From positions 64,001 to 103,328 of the forward strand of contig JBBHKE010001128.1 of assembly GCA_037447655.1 (NCBI GenBank): DNA of 39,328 bases, in the 5' to 3' direction. A program made the position numbers and the translations under genes. Source of the stretch: Zygnema cylindricum (lineage: Eukaryota > Streptophyta > Zygnematophyceae > Zygnematales > Zygnemataceae). The notes beneath the pieces were generated by a model that did no database searches, was not told the origin of the DNA, and was given only the letters and a program-made list of their open reading frames with translations. Below are positions 1 through 10,501 of the stretch, in pieces (positions within the stretch are counted from its first letter, which is position 1; the number at the start of each line of letters is the position of its first letter).

Positions 1-38
1 AGACAGCTGTCGTTTCATGGGTTGAAAAAGATTCTGTC

Positions 39-1376
39 GTGCTGTCTAGTCTTGTCCTTTCTTTGGACAGCCAGATTGCAAATCGGATTCGCGAGGCAAC
101 AACCTCTCATGAGGCGTGGCAGATTTTGTGTCGCGCCTACGAAACTGACACTTGGCCACATCGATTGGCCCTACGTCTACGGTTCAACAGTGCGCAAAAA
201 GATAAATCCGAATCTATGCTTGTATTTATTCAAAGAGTTGAATCATTGGCTGGAAGACTTAAATGCATTTATTACACAATCACTCATGAGGATCTCATAA
301 GTGTAATTTTGGGTGGAATACCTCTCATGTTTAACTCTTTTGCAAGTACAGTTAGTACTGTTACATCCACTGTCACTTTGCAAGATCTCACTAATCGCTT
401 GTTACATGAAGAGACGTGCTTAAATCTTAACAACCCTGTCGTTTTTAATGATGGTTCAGCGTTTTTTTTCACTTCTCCTAAGAAACCTCCGATTGCAGGA
501 TCTCAACTTTTTTGCAAATACTGCAAAAAGCATGACCACGTCATCGACGCGTGTCCTACATTGGCTAGAAAATGTGAAAAAAACCGTACGGCTGGGGGAC
601 CACGGGGACTTACGACGCCAAATCCAAATCCAAAGTCCTTGTCGTATCCCCAAGCCTACCCACCGCCACCAGGTCATGCGGCGCACGCGGTGGTCGACTT
701 CAATTTGCCGTATGGCCCACCGCCACCGTGGTACACGACTCCTCCCTTTCACTATCCTCTTTCAAAGTCGCCATTTTCACCTAATGTTATTCCCCAATCT
801 AACCAAAATATCGGATTTGCTTCACCTGCAATTATACTTGTCCCAAATATACCTCCCCCACTTCCCTCCGTGGACTATGGGTATGCTTTTTCGCAATCAG
901 GTAATCCTTGTGATTGGCTAATTGACTCAGGCGCTTCTCATCACATGTGTTATCAAAGTGATACAATGCTTAATCTGGTTCCCCTTTCCATTCCTCTACG
1001 CATTTATTTGGGTAATAATATGATTCTAACCTCCATTCTCGTTGGACAGGTGCATATTAAATCCAGTTCGCACGCCTCTCGTCCAATCATATTGGACAAA
1101 GTTTATTTCGTACCTGACCTCAAAAAGAATCTTTTTTCGGCTAGTTCGGCTTTACGCCATGGGATTTTTGGTGTCATCACTGAATCCCACGTTCAATTCT
1201 TTTCCTCCTCAAAGGATCTCATTGGTAGTGGGACTAGAATGGGCAACTTATATCTTTTGATTTTTTTTAATGATATTGCTCATGCTTCTTTAGCTCATTC
1301 TCCTTCTTCTTCCTCTTTTTTGACATGGCATCTTCGATATGGTCATCTTAATGGTGCTAGTCTAGCTTCCCTTTGA
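39..1376 (+). pseudogene. copia-1 gag, CCHC knuckle, protease and pre-integrase region
   Basis: Structural and processing part of the polyprotein. Residues of about 5-135 resemble the UBN2 gag domain of plant copia elements (SHEAWQIL, LRLRFNSAQK, FIQRVESLAGRL). A CX2CX4HX4C knuckle (CKYCKKHDHVIDAC) lies near residues 160-173. A proline-rich linker follows, then the aspartic protease motif DSGASHHM near residue 297, and then the WHLRYGHLNG histidine motif that opens the GAG-pre-integrase domain. The TGA at 1374-1376 is an internal stop: translation in the same frame continues directly into integrase sequence. The first ATG used here is probably internal, since gag should begin left of the window. 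Confidence 0.92.
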
Positions 1377-2733
1377 AAAGGGCTTGTAAATGGCATCGAT
1401 ATTTTTAATGAAAACAAGATTGACTTTTGTCATGGTTGTATTCTTGGAAAAATGCCTCGCTTACCTTTTCCTTCTTCTTCTTCTCGCTCTTTGGCTCCCC
1501 TTGATCTCATTCATAGCGATGTATGCGGTCCTATTCCCATCCCAAGCCTTAGTGGCGCATCTTATTTTCTCACTTTTATTGATGATTTTTCTCGCTTTAC
1601 ACATGTTTATTTTATGTGTCATAAGTCTGAGTTTTTTACCCATTTCCAACCTTTTAAAGCGTTTGTCGAAAATCACTTGTCCTCTTGCATCAAAACAATT
1701 CGCACGAATAATGGGGGAGAATTTGTTTCCAATGAGTTTTCCGAGTTTTAACTTACACATGGTATTATTCAACACAAAACTTCTCCTCATTCTCCCCAAC
1801 AAAATGATGATGCCGAACGTCTCAATCGCACTCTCATTGACATGTCTCGCTCTCTTCTTCATTTTGCCTCTTTACCTTTCTTTTTTTAGGGGGAAGCCTT
1901 GCTAACTTCCTCTTGTATTCGTAATCTCTCTCCTACCTCTTCTCTCTCTAACAAAACTCCTTTTGAAGCATGGCATAGAACTAAACCCGATGTCTCCCAT
2001 TTTCGTATTTTTGGGTGCGAAGCATACTTCAAAATCCTTCCCCCTTCTAATGGTAAATTAGGTCCTCGAGCTATGCGAGGAATATTTGTGGGATATTCCC
2101 CAAATTCCAAGGCATATCGTATTTGGTGCCCCTCTTCTCATCGCATTGTCACCACTCGTGGCGTTGTTTTTCATGAGACTCCCCTTATACGTACACTTTT
2201 ACCCGATTTTCCCATTACTCCTATATCTAGTTTATTTCCTCCTAACGAAACTGTCCCTTCTAATTCTATAGCCACCTTGCTAACGCCCCCTTTAACCCCA
2301 TCCCAAAATACGCCCCTTTTAAACCCTCACAGATCTCGTATTTCTACATTTTTTTCGCCTTCCAGAGATTCAGTCTCTTCCTTCAATTCCGGCGATGAAC
2401 TTTCCTTGTTACGCTCTACGATTTCCAGCGATTTGCCTCCCACTATACATCACGCTGGTGATGACGCGACGGTCCTTCAAGCAACAAAATTTCCTATCAT
2501 TGATAACGCGACGGTATTGGAGGCGCCAAATTTTATTGTCAATGGTGACGCTTTGGTCCTTCCATCGACAAATTTATTTTCAAAACCTTTGGAAGCTACA
2601 TCGCCAGCACGTGTGGTTTGTAACTCGGTCATTATTACTCCTCTCACGCCACCTGTGGAACAGCTGGCAGTACGACAAAGTACGCGCTTTTCCCAACCTA
2701 CGTGGAAATTACGCGAGAATTTTGCTCACGCCA
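1377..2733 (+). pseudogene. copia-1 integrase with in-frame stops
   Basis: Retroviral-type integrase of the rve family, same frame as gag. The zinc motif ends with CHGCILGK just after the 1374 stop. The catalytic core shows the first aspartate in LIHSDVCGP, the second region IRTNNGGEF, where the expected D is N, and a degenerate third motif (SPQQNDDAERLNRTL) that keeps the glutamate. The conserved C-terminal copia block FEAWHRTKPDVSHFRIFGCEAY and FVGYSPNSKAYRIW follow. Stops at about 1749 (TAA) and 1887 (TAG) break the frame. From about 2200 to 2700 is a variable serine/proline/threonine-rich linker to RT. Confidence 0.9.
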
Positions 2734-3638
2734 ACCTTGCCGACATCAAAGATCCTCCCACCTTAAATACCGTGTTAAAACGTCTTGATGCTGACAAGTG
2801 GCGTCTTGCTGCTACACAGGGAGTACAACGCATTAATGACGAACAATACGTGGACCCTTTGTACTCTCCCACCAAATTGTCGTGCGATTAGTTTCAAGTG
2901 GGTTTTTAAAATTAATAGGCTGGCAGATGGTACTATCGACCGATACAAAGCTCGCCTCGTCTCTAAAGGATACTTACAGACATAGGGCGTTGACTACAAC
3001 GAGTTTTTTGCTCTGTCGCGAAGTTTGACTCCATCCGTACGATTTTGTCCCTTGCAGCTCTTCATGATTGGGAGTTATAGCAACTTGACGCCAAAACTGC
3101 TTTTCTTCATGGTAGTCTTGCAGAAGATATTTTCATGGAGCAACCACCAGGTTACGTTGTCCCTGGTACCGAAACCCTTGTTTGTCATTTACGTAAGTCG
3201 ATTTATGGTCTTAAGCAAGCACCTAGAGTTTGGCATCAAACCCTTGTCGCAACATAAATTAAAGAAGGTTTTAAAGAAATCAGTGCTGATCTTGGGATTT
3301 ATATTAGAGGTACAGGAGACCAGTTAATCATCATTATTATTTACGTAGATGATTTAATTCTTGCAGGTCCTAGTAAGTCCTCTATTAATCAAGTAAAAGA
3401 CATTCTCTCATCCTATTGGCCTATGACTGATTTAGGCGATTTTGACTATTGTTTAGGCATCACTATTTTACGTCAAAGGTCTGCACGCATTTTGCAAATG
3501 AGTCAAGAGTACTACATTTTTTATCTTCTTGAGCATTTTGCAATGTCCGATTGCAATTCAGTACCTACCCCTCTTGATCCAAATACCACTCTCACCAAAG
3601 AGTCCTCCGATGGGAATGCCCAAGGAGACATAAACTAA
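2734..3638 (+). pseudogene. copia-1 reverse transcriptase, frameshifted
   Basis: RT of the RVT_2 type. The N-terminal motif is at about 2785-2985 (FKWVFKINRLADGTIDRYKARLVSKGY), ended by a TAG in place of the usual glutamine codon before GVDYNEFFA. Sequence from about 3040 to 3330 is coding only in a different frame, where motifs of the TAFLHGSL and SIYGLKQAPRVWH type can be read. The polymerase motif YVDD is encoded at 3342-3353 (IIYVDDLILAG). The block MTDLGDFDYCLGI follows, which normally precedes the RNase H linker. At least two frame changes plus stops make it non-functional. Confidence 0.9.
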
Positions 3639-4334
3639 CTCTGTCGATCGATTGTTGGAAAATTGATGTATGCTATGCTTGGAACACAGCCGGATATATT
3701 TATAACGGTTTGTCTTTTGTCTCAATTCTTGCATTGTGCCACTCAAACTCATCTCCAAGCCGCCAAACGTGTCATTCGATACCTCCAAGGAACGAAACAT
3801 CTTCACCTCACCTTTTCCCTTTCTTCTCCTCCCTCGCACTCCTCCCCTTCTTTCTCTCCGGGCACTTCTATTATTGGATTATGCGATGCGGATTGGGGAA
3901 ATCAACTCGACGATCGTCGTTCCATTTCCAGTGTATGTTTTTCTTTAGGTGGTGGTCTCGTCTCTTGGTCATTGCGCAAACAAAACACGGTTGCTCTTTC
4001 CTCAACGACGGCAAAATATATGGTCGGCACAACCTCCACGAATTCAGCTAATTGGTTTCGACGCCTTCTTTGCTCTCTCTTTTTTCCTGCGTCTTCTCCC
4101 ACCCCCATTTTTTGCGACTCTCAAGGGGCATTGGCTCTTATGAAAAATCCTATCCATCATACACGCACGAAACATATTGATATACAATTTCATTTTACGC
4201 GTGATAAAATTCTTGATGGCACCGTTTCCTTCTCTCATTGTGCATCCGGATCTCAACTTGCCGATTTTCTTACCAAACCTCTCCCTCGTCCCTTATTTCA
4301 CCATCACATTTATTATGCCGGTCTTCGTGACTAA
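3639..4334 (+). pseudogene. copia-1 RNase H domain
   Basis: C-terminal RNase H of the polyprotein, in the same frame as the 3423-3638 RT part after the TAA at 3636. It opens with IVGKLMYAMLGTQPDI and continues with AAKRVIRYLQGT. The catalytic acidic residues are visible in LCDADWGNQ and CDSQGALALMKNP, and the family C-terminus TKHIDIQFHF ... LADFLTKPLP is complete. One expected acidic position reads K in STTAKYM, where plant copies usually have an E, so catalysis is doubtful. The stop at 4332-4334 is 13 bp before the polypurine tract, which is normal spacing. Confidence 0.9.
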
Positions 4335-4347
4335 CCATGCTGTAATC

Positions 4348-4356
4348 GAGGGGGGG
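4348..4356 (+). promoter_or_regulatory. copia-1 polypurine tract
   Basis: GAGGGGGGG directly abuts TGTTGAAATA at 4357, which is the primer site for plus-strand synthesis followed by the LTR 5' terminus TG. Confidence 0.85.
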
Positions 4357-4852
4357 TGTTGAAATACAATTAAAGTATTCTACACTACTTGTTGTTTCCT
4401 ACACTATTTTTAGAGTTCTATTTGCTACGCTATAAGTCTTGTACTTCGGTTTAGCATTCTGTACTTCAATTAATGGAATGTACATACCTTGATAAGAATT
4501 GATGATTCTTACGTAGGAATCTCTTTAGTCTTATATTCCTTTTACCAGAACTAGATGTACCTTCCTAAGTTACGCTCTAGGCTAGATGTTCCTTTTAGAG
4601 CCTTTTTGCGGCTACCTCTTACCTCGTCTTCCTATAAGACTCTCTTGTGTCGTTGTAAATTATTATCAAAAATCAAGACACTTGAACGACAAACCTCTCA
4701 CTTGTTTCCTTGTTTGTTGTTACTTTCTTCCTTGTCTTTTTATCTCAAGTGTTTTTCCTTGTTTTGGCTTTTCTTGATATTTCGACATATTAATATTTCA
4801 GCCTTTTAGGCATCACATTCAATAGTTTTAGTTAAAATTATATTTTCATTCA
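4357..4852 (+). repeat. LTR of copia-1 (496 bp)
   Basis: Begins TGTTGAAATA immediately after the polypurine tract. The end is placed at TTTTCATTCA because a primer-binding-site-like sequence starts at once after it. Terminal TG and CA are present, and the ends TGTTGAA and TTCATTCA form only an approximate inverted pair. Its right neighbour is an internal leader-like sequence rather than an obvious host flank, so it may have served as the 5' LTR of a second, now lost, tandem copy. Confidence 0.75.
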
Positions 4853-4863
4853 ATGGTATCAGT
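4853..4863 (+). other. Primer-binding-site-like sequence (initiator tRNA-Met 3' end)
   Basis: ATGGTATCAGT matches the canonical plant copia primer site TGGTATCAG, complementary to the 3' end of initiator tRNA-Met, and lies at the normal place just after an LTR end. Confidence 0.6.
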
Positions 4864-4865
4864 AT

Positions 4866-5115
4866 CTCATTATTTTGTAATAGATTTATTATTATTATTA
4901 TTATATTATTATTTATAATATATATATATATATTTTAGATTTTAGTTATATGTTCTTTGAGTCAGCAGACTCGATGGGGAAAATATTTATAATATAATAT
5001 AATATAATTTATTTTCTTAATATTATAAAGAAGGAAAATAGAAACCAGAACAGGGGAAGAGCACCAAATAAAAGGATACTATATATTATACCGTGGGATG
5101 TCTGGGGAGAGGGGA
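4866..5115. repeat. AT-rich sequence with (ATT)n and (TA)n tracts
   Basis: Trinucleotide ATT repeats near 4886-4915 run into a TA tract, followed by AATAT-rich sequence near 4990-5020. No coding content is seen. Confidence 0.8.
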
Positions 5116-5119
5116 ATGC

Positions 5120-5535
5120 TAACTTAGAGGGAGAGAGAGGGAGAGGAGGATAGAAATGAGGATGTGAGTCCTACAATTATCGCATCGAACCACTACAAGT
5201 CAAGATTCAGAACTTATTATACTGGGGGGATGTGGAGGGGGAGGAGGAGGGCGAGGGAGAGGAGGAGGAGAAGGGTGAGGGAAGAAGGGTATGCGACGGG
5301 GATTGAGAGAGAGTGATCAAGGAGGGAGGGAGAGGAAGAGAGAGAGGATTGCGAATGTTAAGGGGGTTGGAGAGAGAGGGCACGTGATAGAGGGAACATT
5401 CAAGAGGGGAGAGGGTGGTGAGAGAGAGAGAGAGAGGGAGAGCGAGGTCGTGAGGGGTGACGTCGAAGGTAAGGGTGGAGGGAGGGAGAGGGAGAGCGAG
5501 AGAGACGAGGAGAAAGAGATGAAGTGTGATAAATT
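5120..5535. repeat. Long polypurine (GA/GGA) block
   Basis: Imperfect GAGAGG/GGAGG repeats over about 400 bp with few pyrimidines, broken by a short mixed stretch at 5165-5215. The charged ORFs across it (Arg/Glu/Gly only) are low-complexity artefacts. Confidence 0.85.
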
Positions 5536-5607
5536 TTCACACCCTCAATAGTGTGGATGGGGCCACCGTGTGCGAATCCAAATGTGGAGGCCTTCAACCA
5601 CGCAAGT

Positions 5608-5800
5608 CTCTCTCTACCCCCCTCTTCTCTCTCGCCTCTCTCTCCCTCTCTCCCACTCGTCTCCCTCTCCCTCCTCACTCCTCTTTGCCCTCTCTTTCCC
5701 TCTCTCTCTCTCTTCCACCCATCCTTTATCCCTCCCCTCTCCTCCAATCCCCCCCTCCCTCTCTCTCTCCCTCCCTCCCTCCTTTTCTTTCCAGCCCCCC
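5608..5800. repeat. Polypyrimidine (CT/CCT) block
   Basis: About 190 bp of CTCTCC/CCCTCC repeats on the same strand as the preceding polypurine block and separated from it by about 70 bp of mixed sequence, so the two blocks are roughly complementary to each other. Serine/proline/leucine ORFs here are composition artefacts. Confidence 0.85.
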
Positions 5801-5879
5801 TCCAGCATACTACACACACATTTTATGCCCAACTGAACATGATACTGGATTATACTCATTATACTAGATTATACTCTCT

Positions 5880-6645
5880 TTAGTATCGTGCGATTTTGAT
5901 AGTAATTCACACAAAATTTATCAACAGCAATGTCGCAGCAACTTAGTCCATGATTACTATAATCCACTCTAAAAGTTCGCTGAAGTATATCACTGTAAAA
6001 TGGCACTTAATTGGATCTGTTCGTTATGGTTTCACAATTTTGATATTGATCCAAAGTGTTACATTGTCAAAGGAGAATGGAAATCAAACTTTAAAACTTA
6101 TCGATGTTAATATAGCTGTAAATCTATCAATGTTGATATTGCAGTAAATTTACCCATATCGATGTCGCAGTACATTTAGCAATATGGAGAGGTCGCATTA
6201 AATATATCAATATGGAGATCGTAATAGATTTATCGATGTTGATATCGCAGTATATTTATCGATATTGATATCACTATAATTTAGCGATGTAATTTAGCGA
6301 TGTTGATATCGCACTCAATTTGTCGATCCTTATATTGCAATTAACTTATCGATGTTGCATCGCAGTAAAGTTATCGATATTGATAATGCAGTACATTTAT
6401 CGATGTTGATGACGCAGTAAATGGATTGATGTTGATATTGCTCTATATTTTTGCTGTTGATATTGTTGTAGATTAATCAATGTTAAAATACGACTAGTTT
6501 TATTGATGTTGATATCGAATTGAATTTATTGATGTTTACATTGCAGTAATCTACAAATATCAATCTCGCAATAATTTTACCGATATCGATCTCGCAGTAA
6601 TTTTTCCAATATCGATCTCGTAGTAAATTTATTATGTCACATATC
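5880..6645 (-). repeat. 26-bp satellite array 1, degenerate
   Basis: Repeats of a roughly 26-bp unit readable on the plus strand as TTATCGATGTTGATATCGCA followed by GTAAAT. Units are best preserved from about 6210 to 6430 and decay outward on the left. The unit is the reverse complement of array 2 (13186-14500). No spacers, coding content or adjacent cas-like genes are present. Confidence 0.85.
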
Positions 6646-6665
6646 AAGATATTACGTCACATCAC

Positions 6666-7703
6666 TGTAGAAATTAAAGGTTCTTTTTTTATTATTTAGG
6701 TTTAAACTTGTAAAAGATAAAATGCATAAAAAATAGCAGAGGCTATCTGTCTCTAACTCCTCTCTTCAACTCCCACAAATGTCGTAGTCAAGATGGAGCT
6801 AGAGTCATGACTTAATATGCTATCCAGAGAAAGACAGGCACTAGTTTGGTAGGTTTCCTAAAAAAGAACTACACACACCAGGGATTTCATTCTGTTACCT
6901 CTCGTCCGTCATGGTTGCCGGTAGCCGGTAGATTTGTCTTATTAGTCTAGGACCAATGCTAAATGCTATAGAGTTTGACAGCTATATAATGTTAGCATTT
7001 AGACTAGTTTATTTAACAAAATACTAAGACGTAGACACAGCTGTATTGTACGGGTAACGGGATATCTTGAAACGGATATCGCGCCTTTGTTTCAAATGTG
7101 AAACAAATATCGTGCAATTATTTATGATTGCTAAGATTGAAAACCGGTTGAAATCAGACGATCGAGGAAAGCGCCGAGATTGCGCAATGCGCGCTTTGGC
7201 TGAAAATGGTCAAAGACAGATCGGATGCCACGTGGCAGGATATCACTGGATGGCGACATCTCCGGAGAATATAAAAACAAATGTGAATGTGACACATGTC
7301 TGCGAAATGGCCATGTCGTACGATGGCCATACAGAAAGTACAACGACACCTGTACCTTTTTGTACAATAAATTATTGCAATTGGTGCCGTACGTTAATAG
7401 ATGGAGTTTCATAGAGAGATAGGAATCAGAAGAAATTTAGTAGGTACCCGCCTTTCTTCGAGAGAGCTTCTATACAAAAGGTCAAACTTTGACCCACCAT
7501 AACTTATTGCTCAAGGGAGCAAATTTAAAGTTTTTTTTTGTTGTCGACCTAGGGAAGTCTTGCCATCACAAGCATGAAGGTGGTCAGAGTTTTAGTCTGC
7601 CACAGTGACAGTTATTTTTGCTGAAACACAAAGGGGTCAGGGAAATCCTAGAGGCTTGTGTGAGCTGCCTACTTTGAGGACTTATGGAGGTCTCACCGTT
7701 GTA
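6666..7703 (+). repeat. LTR of second copia family, copy C (subfamily TGTAG)
   Basis: Begins TGTAGAAATTAAAGGTTC, matching the start of the solo LTR at 22871, and ends GAGGTCTCACCGTTGTA just before a degenerate primer site and gag remnant. The middle is alignable with the LTRs at 21784-22789 and 30918-31916 read on the minus strand: GCCATGTCGTACG, the TTCTATACAAAAGGTCA region near 7470 and GAGCAAATTTAAAG near 7519 all recur. TATACAAAAGG is a plausible TATA-region match conserved between copies. It sits about 20 bp from the edge of satellite array 1. Confidence 0.8.
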
Positions 7704-7975
7704 CGTTATGGGCACCCCTCTATGGTGCCCATCTTCAACAGAATTGGCTTCATATACTGGGAAAGTATGATGACACGAGCTCGATGTGAGAAAAGATTTT
7801 GGGGAATAGTGAATTGACGAGTGAGGCGTCCATCCAGTCTTGGGATCCCACCAAGGTTTACATGTAGCAAATTCACCAAAGATGCAAATTTACCTCCAAC
7901 AAAGGAGACCAAGGAAAGGGAGGTGGTGGAAAAAGAAAACGAGATGGAGACGATCACACTAATAGAATCCGGTTA
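7704..7975 (+). pseudogene. Copy C gag remnant
   Basis: Starts at GTTATGGGCACC, a mutated version of the anticodon-arm primer site of this family, and continues with gag sequence homologous to elements A and B. FIYWESMM, then CEKRFWGIV, is readable in the frame of the 7605-7817 ORF. A stop follows at about 7815-7817, and similarity to A and B continues at the nucleotide level to about 7970, where the element is truncated. No later domains of this copy are found. Confidence 0.8.
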
Positions 7976-8186
7976 TTATATTAGATTAGATTATTAAATC
8001 TGTTAAAATTATAGATCGTTGGTGGTCGCTTTGAAAACCTTTAAATAGGCCCACCTTCTATTCGTCTGCACCCTTAAACGGCGTGTCCTTCGGGCGGCGT
8101 CAGCATCGCAAATTTCTGTTAATCGTTGTTTAGTTTTGGGTCGCGTCTACTAATGTACAAAGCATGAAAAATAGGACACAGTCCAT
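7976..8186 (+). mobile_element. Possible body of a short non-autonomous Helitron
   Basis: Non-coding sequence between the truncated copy C gag and a Helitron-like 3' end. It opens with AT-rich ATTAGATTAGATTATTAAAT. No clear TC start with A/T insertion site could be fixed, so the left boundary is a guess. Confidence 0.3.
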
Positions 8187-8214
8187 GCCCGTGTAACGGG
8201 CGTGATTTACTAGT
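8187..8214 (+). mobile_element. Helitron-like 3' terminus
   Basis: A 5-bp GC stem with loop TGTAA (GCCCG-TGTAA-CGGGC, 8187-8201) is followed 8 nt later by CTAG and then T at 8210-8214. A short GC hairpin about 10 nt upstream of a CTRR end inserted before T is the 3' hallmark of plant Helitrons. No Rep/helicase gene is nearby, so it would be non-autonomous. Confidence 0.5.
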
Positions 8215-8303
8215 GAAAAAAAAAACAATTCACACGGCCGGCGCTGGTTTACTGTAACAAAACTGAGGCAGCCACATATAAATAAAATGGTTGCGCGTAG
8301 ATA

Positions 8304-9671
8304 CACCGCGAATCGTAATTACTAGTGTTGTGTATTGGTAAGCATTTACCGATAACCGATATGGACCTTTTTTCGGGTTCCCGATAATTGATATATTGGT
8401 TCAATATATCGTTATCGGTCTTATCGCCGATAACTTACCCATATACGGCATTTATCGGCGATAATCGATGATACTGACACTATCGCATAAATGTACGGTC
8501 CGCACGATAAATGTACGCTAGCACCTACTGCACGCCTATTCCCTGACGCCGCCGGGCAGACGCCGCGACGCGGGTAATGATCCAATATAAACGATGTACC
8601 TTTCACATTCGACGGCGTGACTTTGTCCCTTTATTCCTTAGGATCCACTAGACAGCTGCCACGTGTCAATCTGTCAGATTTTTTGGCGTAAGCTGCCAAA
8701 AGAGCCATTCCGGGATGCCAGCGCTCACGCTGGCCGTCCGCTCGTACTTTATAATTCCAAGTCGTCCGTTTGATTCCGACGGCGCGCAGAATATTATTTT
8801 GCGCCCGTTGTACTTTGTGCCCGCCGTCCTTTTTCCATTCTGTGTTCACCATTTTGTCTGTAAACTGCGCACGTCGCCGTAAAAATATTTTGTTCAGTTA
8901 ACCGGCCAACGATTTCTGTGCTGCGTTGTCCGTAATAATTTTCAGTTAAATAGATACGGAACAGATTCGTATACGTGGCATGCCACGCTATATAATGTAA
9001 ATAGTATAATACAGTACTTAATAAGGTAATATAGTATACATACTATATATTTTTATAGTTATCGCCGATATGGAATTTGTTGGTCTCGAACCGATATATC
9101 GGTACCCTCTAACCGTTCGATATCCGATAACTATCGGTATCGGTGTTATCGCGATAACTTTTTTACCGATACACAACACTAGTAATTAGAGTAAATTACT
9201 CTAATTCGGTCGCTCAAAATTTTGACTCTATCACATGAAATAAAGTAAACGATTCTAATTTTTTCATTATGTTATTTCATGTAAAGTTTAATAAGCGCTT
9301 TTAATTCTAATACAGGTTCGTTTTAAATTGTGTGGAGTACAGACGACCGCCGACCGTGCAAAATTGTACTTTATTAAGTAAAAAAGTACAAATAATGATT
9401 TAATACAGGTCGTTATCAAGTAACTGCGTTATAACAAACCGCGTAGTGCAAACGTCATTATGACAATAAACTGTGCGTTTTGCCAAATTCTGTACGTTTA
9501 CCTTATTTACAGTAGAGGATATTAGCGTGCAAAATTAGAGTACTTAAATAATTAGAGTAAACTTCATATTTGCAAAAGCTCTATCTTATAAATTATCGTT
9601 CATTACTATATATATTTTTTTTAGTTTTTGTACTCTAATTTTTTCATTACTCTAACTACGATTCTCGGTGT
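8304..9671. mobile_element. Inverted-repeat element, CACCG family, carrying a nested element
   Basis: The left end CACCGCGAATCGTAATTA(G) and the right end TACGATTCTCGGTG are inverted repeats, continuing inward to TTACTCTAA on the right and, once the nested element is removed, TTAGAGTAA on the left. That is about 26 bp with two mismatches. Both ends are flanked by TA, which fits a Tc1/mariner-type duplication, although the terminal TACACCG pattern makes the exact border ambiguous. The left part is homologous to the end at 35232. No transposase is seen, so it is non-autonomous. Confidence 0.65.
8322..9182. mobile_element. Nested inverted-repeat element, CTAGTGTTGTG family
   Basis: Ends CTAGTGTTGTGTATTGGTAA and TTACCGATACACAACACTAG are inverted repeats with one mismatch. 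TAATTA occurs on both sides (8316-8321 and 9183-9188), while the related unfilled end at 35232 has the site only once, which marks the insertion. The subterminal regions are packed with CCGATA/TATCGG motifs on both strands. The GC-richer core (about 8500-8900) matches no gene I recognise. Confidence 0.7.
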
Positions 9672-9673
9672 AG

Positions 9674-10501
9674 TTACTCACCAAGTGAGCTCCATCGAAA
9701 GCACACACACCGACAATGTGAATCAACGGGAAGTAAATTTAAATGTAAGAATGTTAACCAGTCGAATCAATGGAAGCGCCATGTAAGAATGTTGATTTGT
9801 AAGTGTGGGCTCATTTGGTCGCGCGACAACGCCCATTTTAGTTTTATTGATATATATGGGCACGTTTTACTTTGTAATAAGTTTATTTCTGCTTTTCGGC
9901 GAAGCTTATACATGTCACATCGCCTTAATTTGTGACCTGTCTGAATAAACCGGGCGATTAGATTCCATTTCATGCCCACCAAACGTCGGCAGGCTTACAA
10001 TGGAGCTCATGAAGTGAGTAACGACTGCCAGCCATGTTATTTAAGGGCTGCTCGGCCTGTTACAAACTTGCGTCCGTGTGAATTGTTTTTCATGATGGTC
10101 GATTGCAAGCGCAAATTAAGGCCCAAAATTTCCCCATTTAAAGTTGTTCGACGGATTGACCGTTAAATTTGAACTTAAAGGTACGTAGCTTTGTACAAAA
10201 TTGTACTTCAAATGTACAATTTTTGACAACTATCTGCGCGCAACAAAAATCGTCTCTGCGATTAGCAATTCCCATAAATCCTTAACACTAATAACGACGG
10301 GTGGTTTAGTTTTCACGGAGGCAGTTGCGGAATTTCGGTTGTTATTGTAGTTTTGTTCCATCAGTTTGGGTCCGACAATGTTTCACGGTTCCTTTTTGTA
10401 CGAAATAATTGTACGGATACACAGAAGTGCAAGGTACCGCTATTAGCTGTATCGGTTGATAACTCTAAAGTGCGAAAACTTTGAGAATATTCGTAAATGT
10501 A
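9674..10501. other. No recognisable gene
   Basis: Mixed sequence with only short ORFs on both strands and no domain similarity I recognise. No clear repeats are seen. Confidence 0.6.

Larger units (their letters stand above)
1..4852 (+). mobile_element. copia-1: degenerate Ty1/copia retrotransposon with 3' LTR
   Basis: Ty1/copia element read left to right and cut by the window start, so its 5' LTR and gag N-terminus are not seen. Domain order is gag, CCHC knuckle, protease, GAG-pre-integrase, integrase, reverse transcriptase, RNase H, polypurine tract and 3' LTR. Integrase ahead of RT is the Ty1/copia signature. In-frame stops interrupt integrase at about 1374, 1749 and 1887, RT has frame changes near 2800-3330 plus a stop at 2983, and another stop lies at 3636. 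The element is therefore inactive. Gag to integrase otherwise stays in one frame from 39 to about 2830, so most damage is point mutation rather than rearrangement. Confidence 0.95.

Noticed and set aside
5291-5867. ORFs rich in Arg/Glu/Gly and in Ser/Pro/Leu
   Set aside because: Pure reflections of GA and CT repeats in several frames on both strands.
5880-6645. CRISPR-like array of 26-bp repeats
   Set aside because: Units are directly adjacent without unique spacers, no cas genes exist and the context is a plant genome; it is a satellite.
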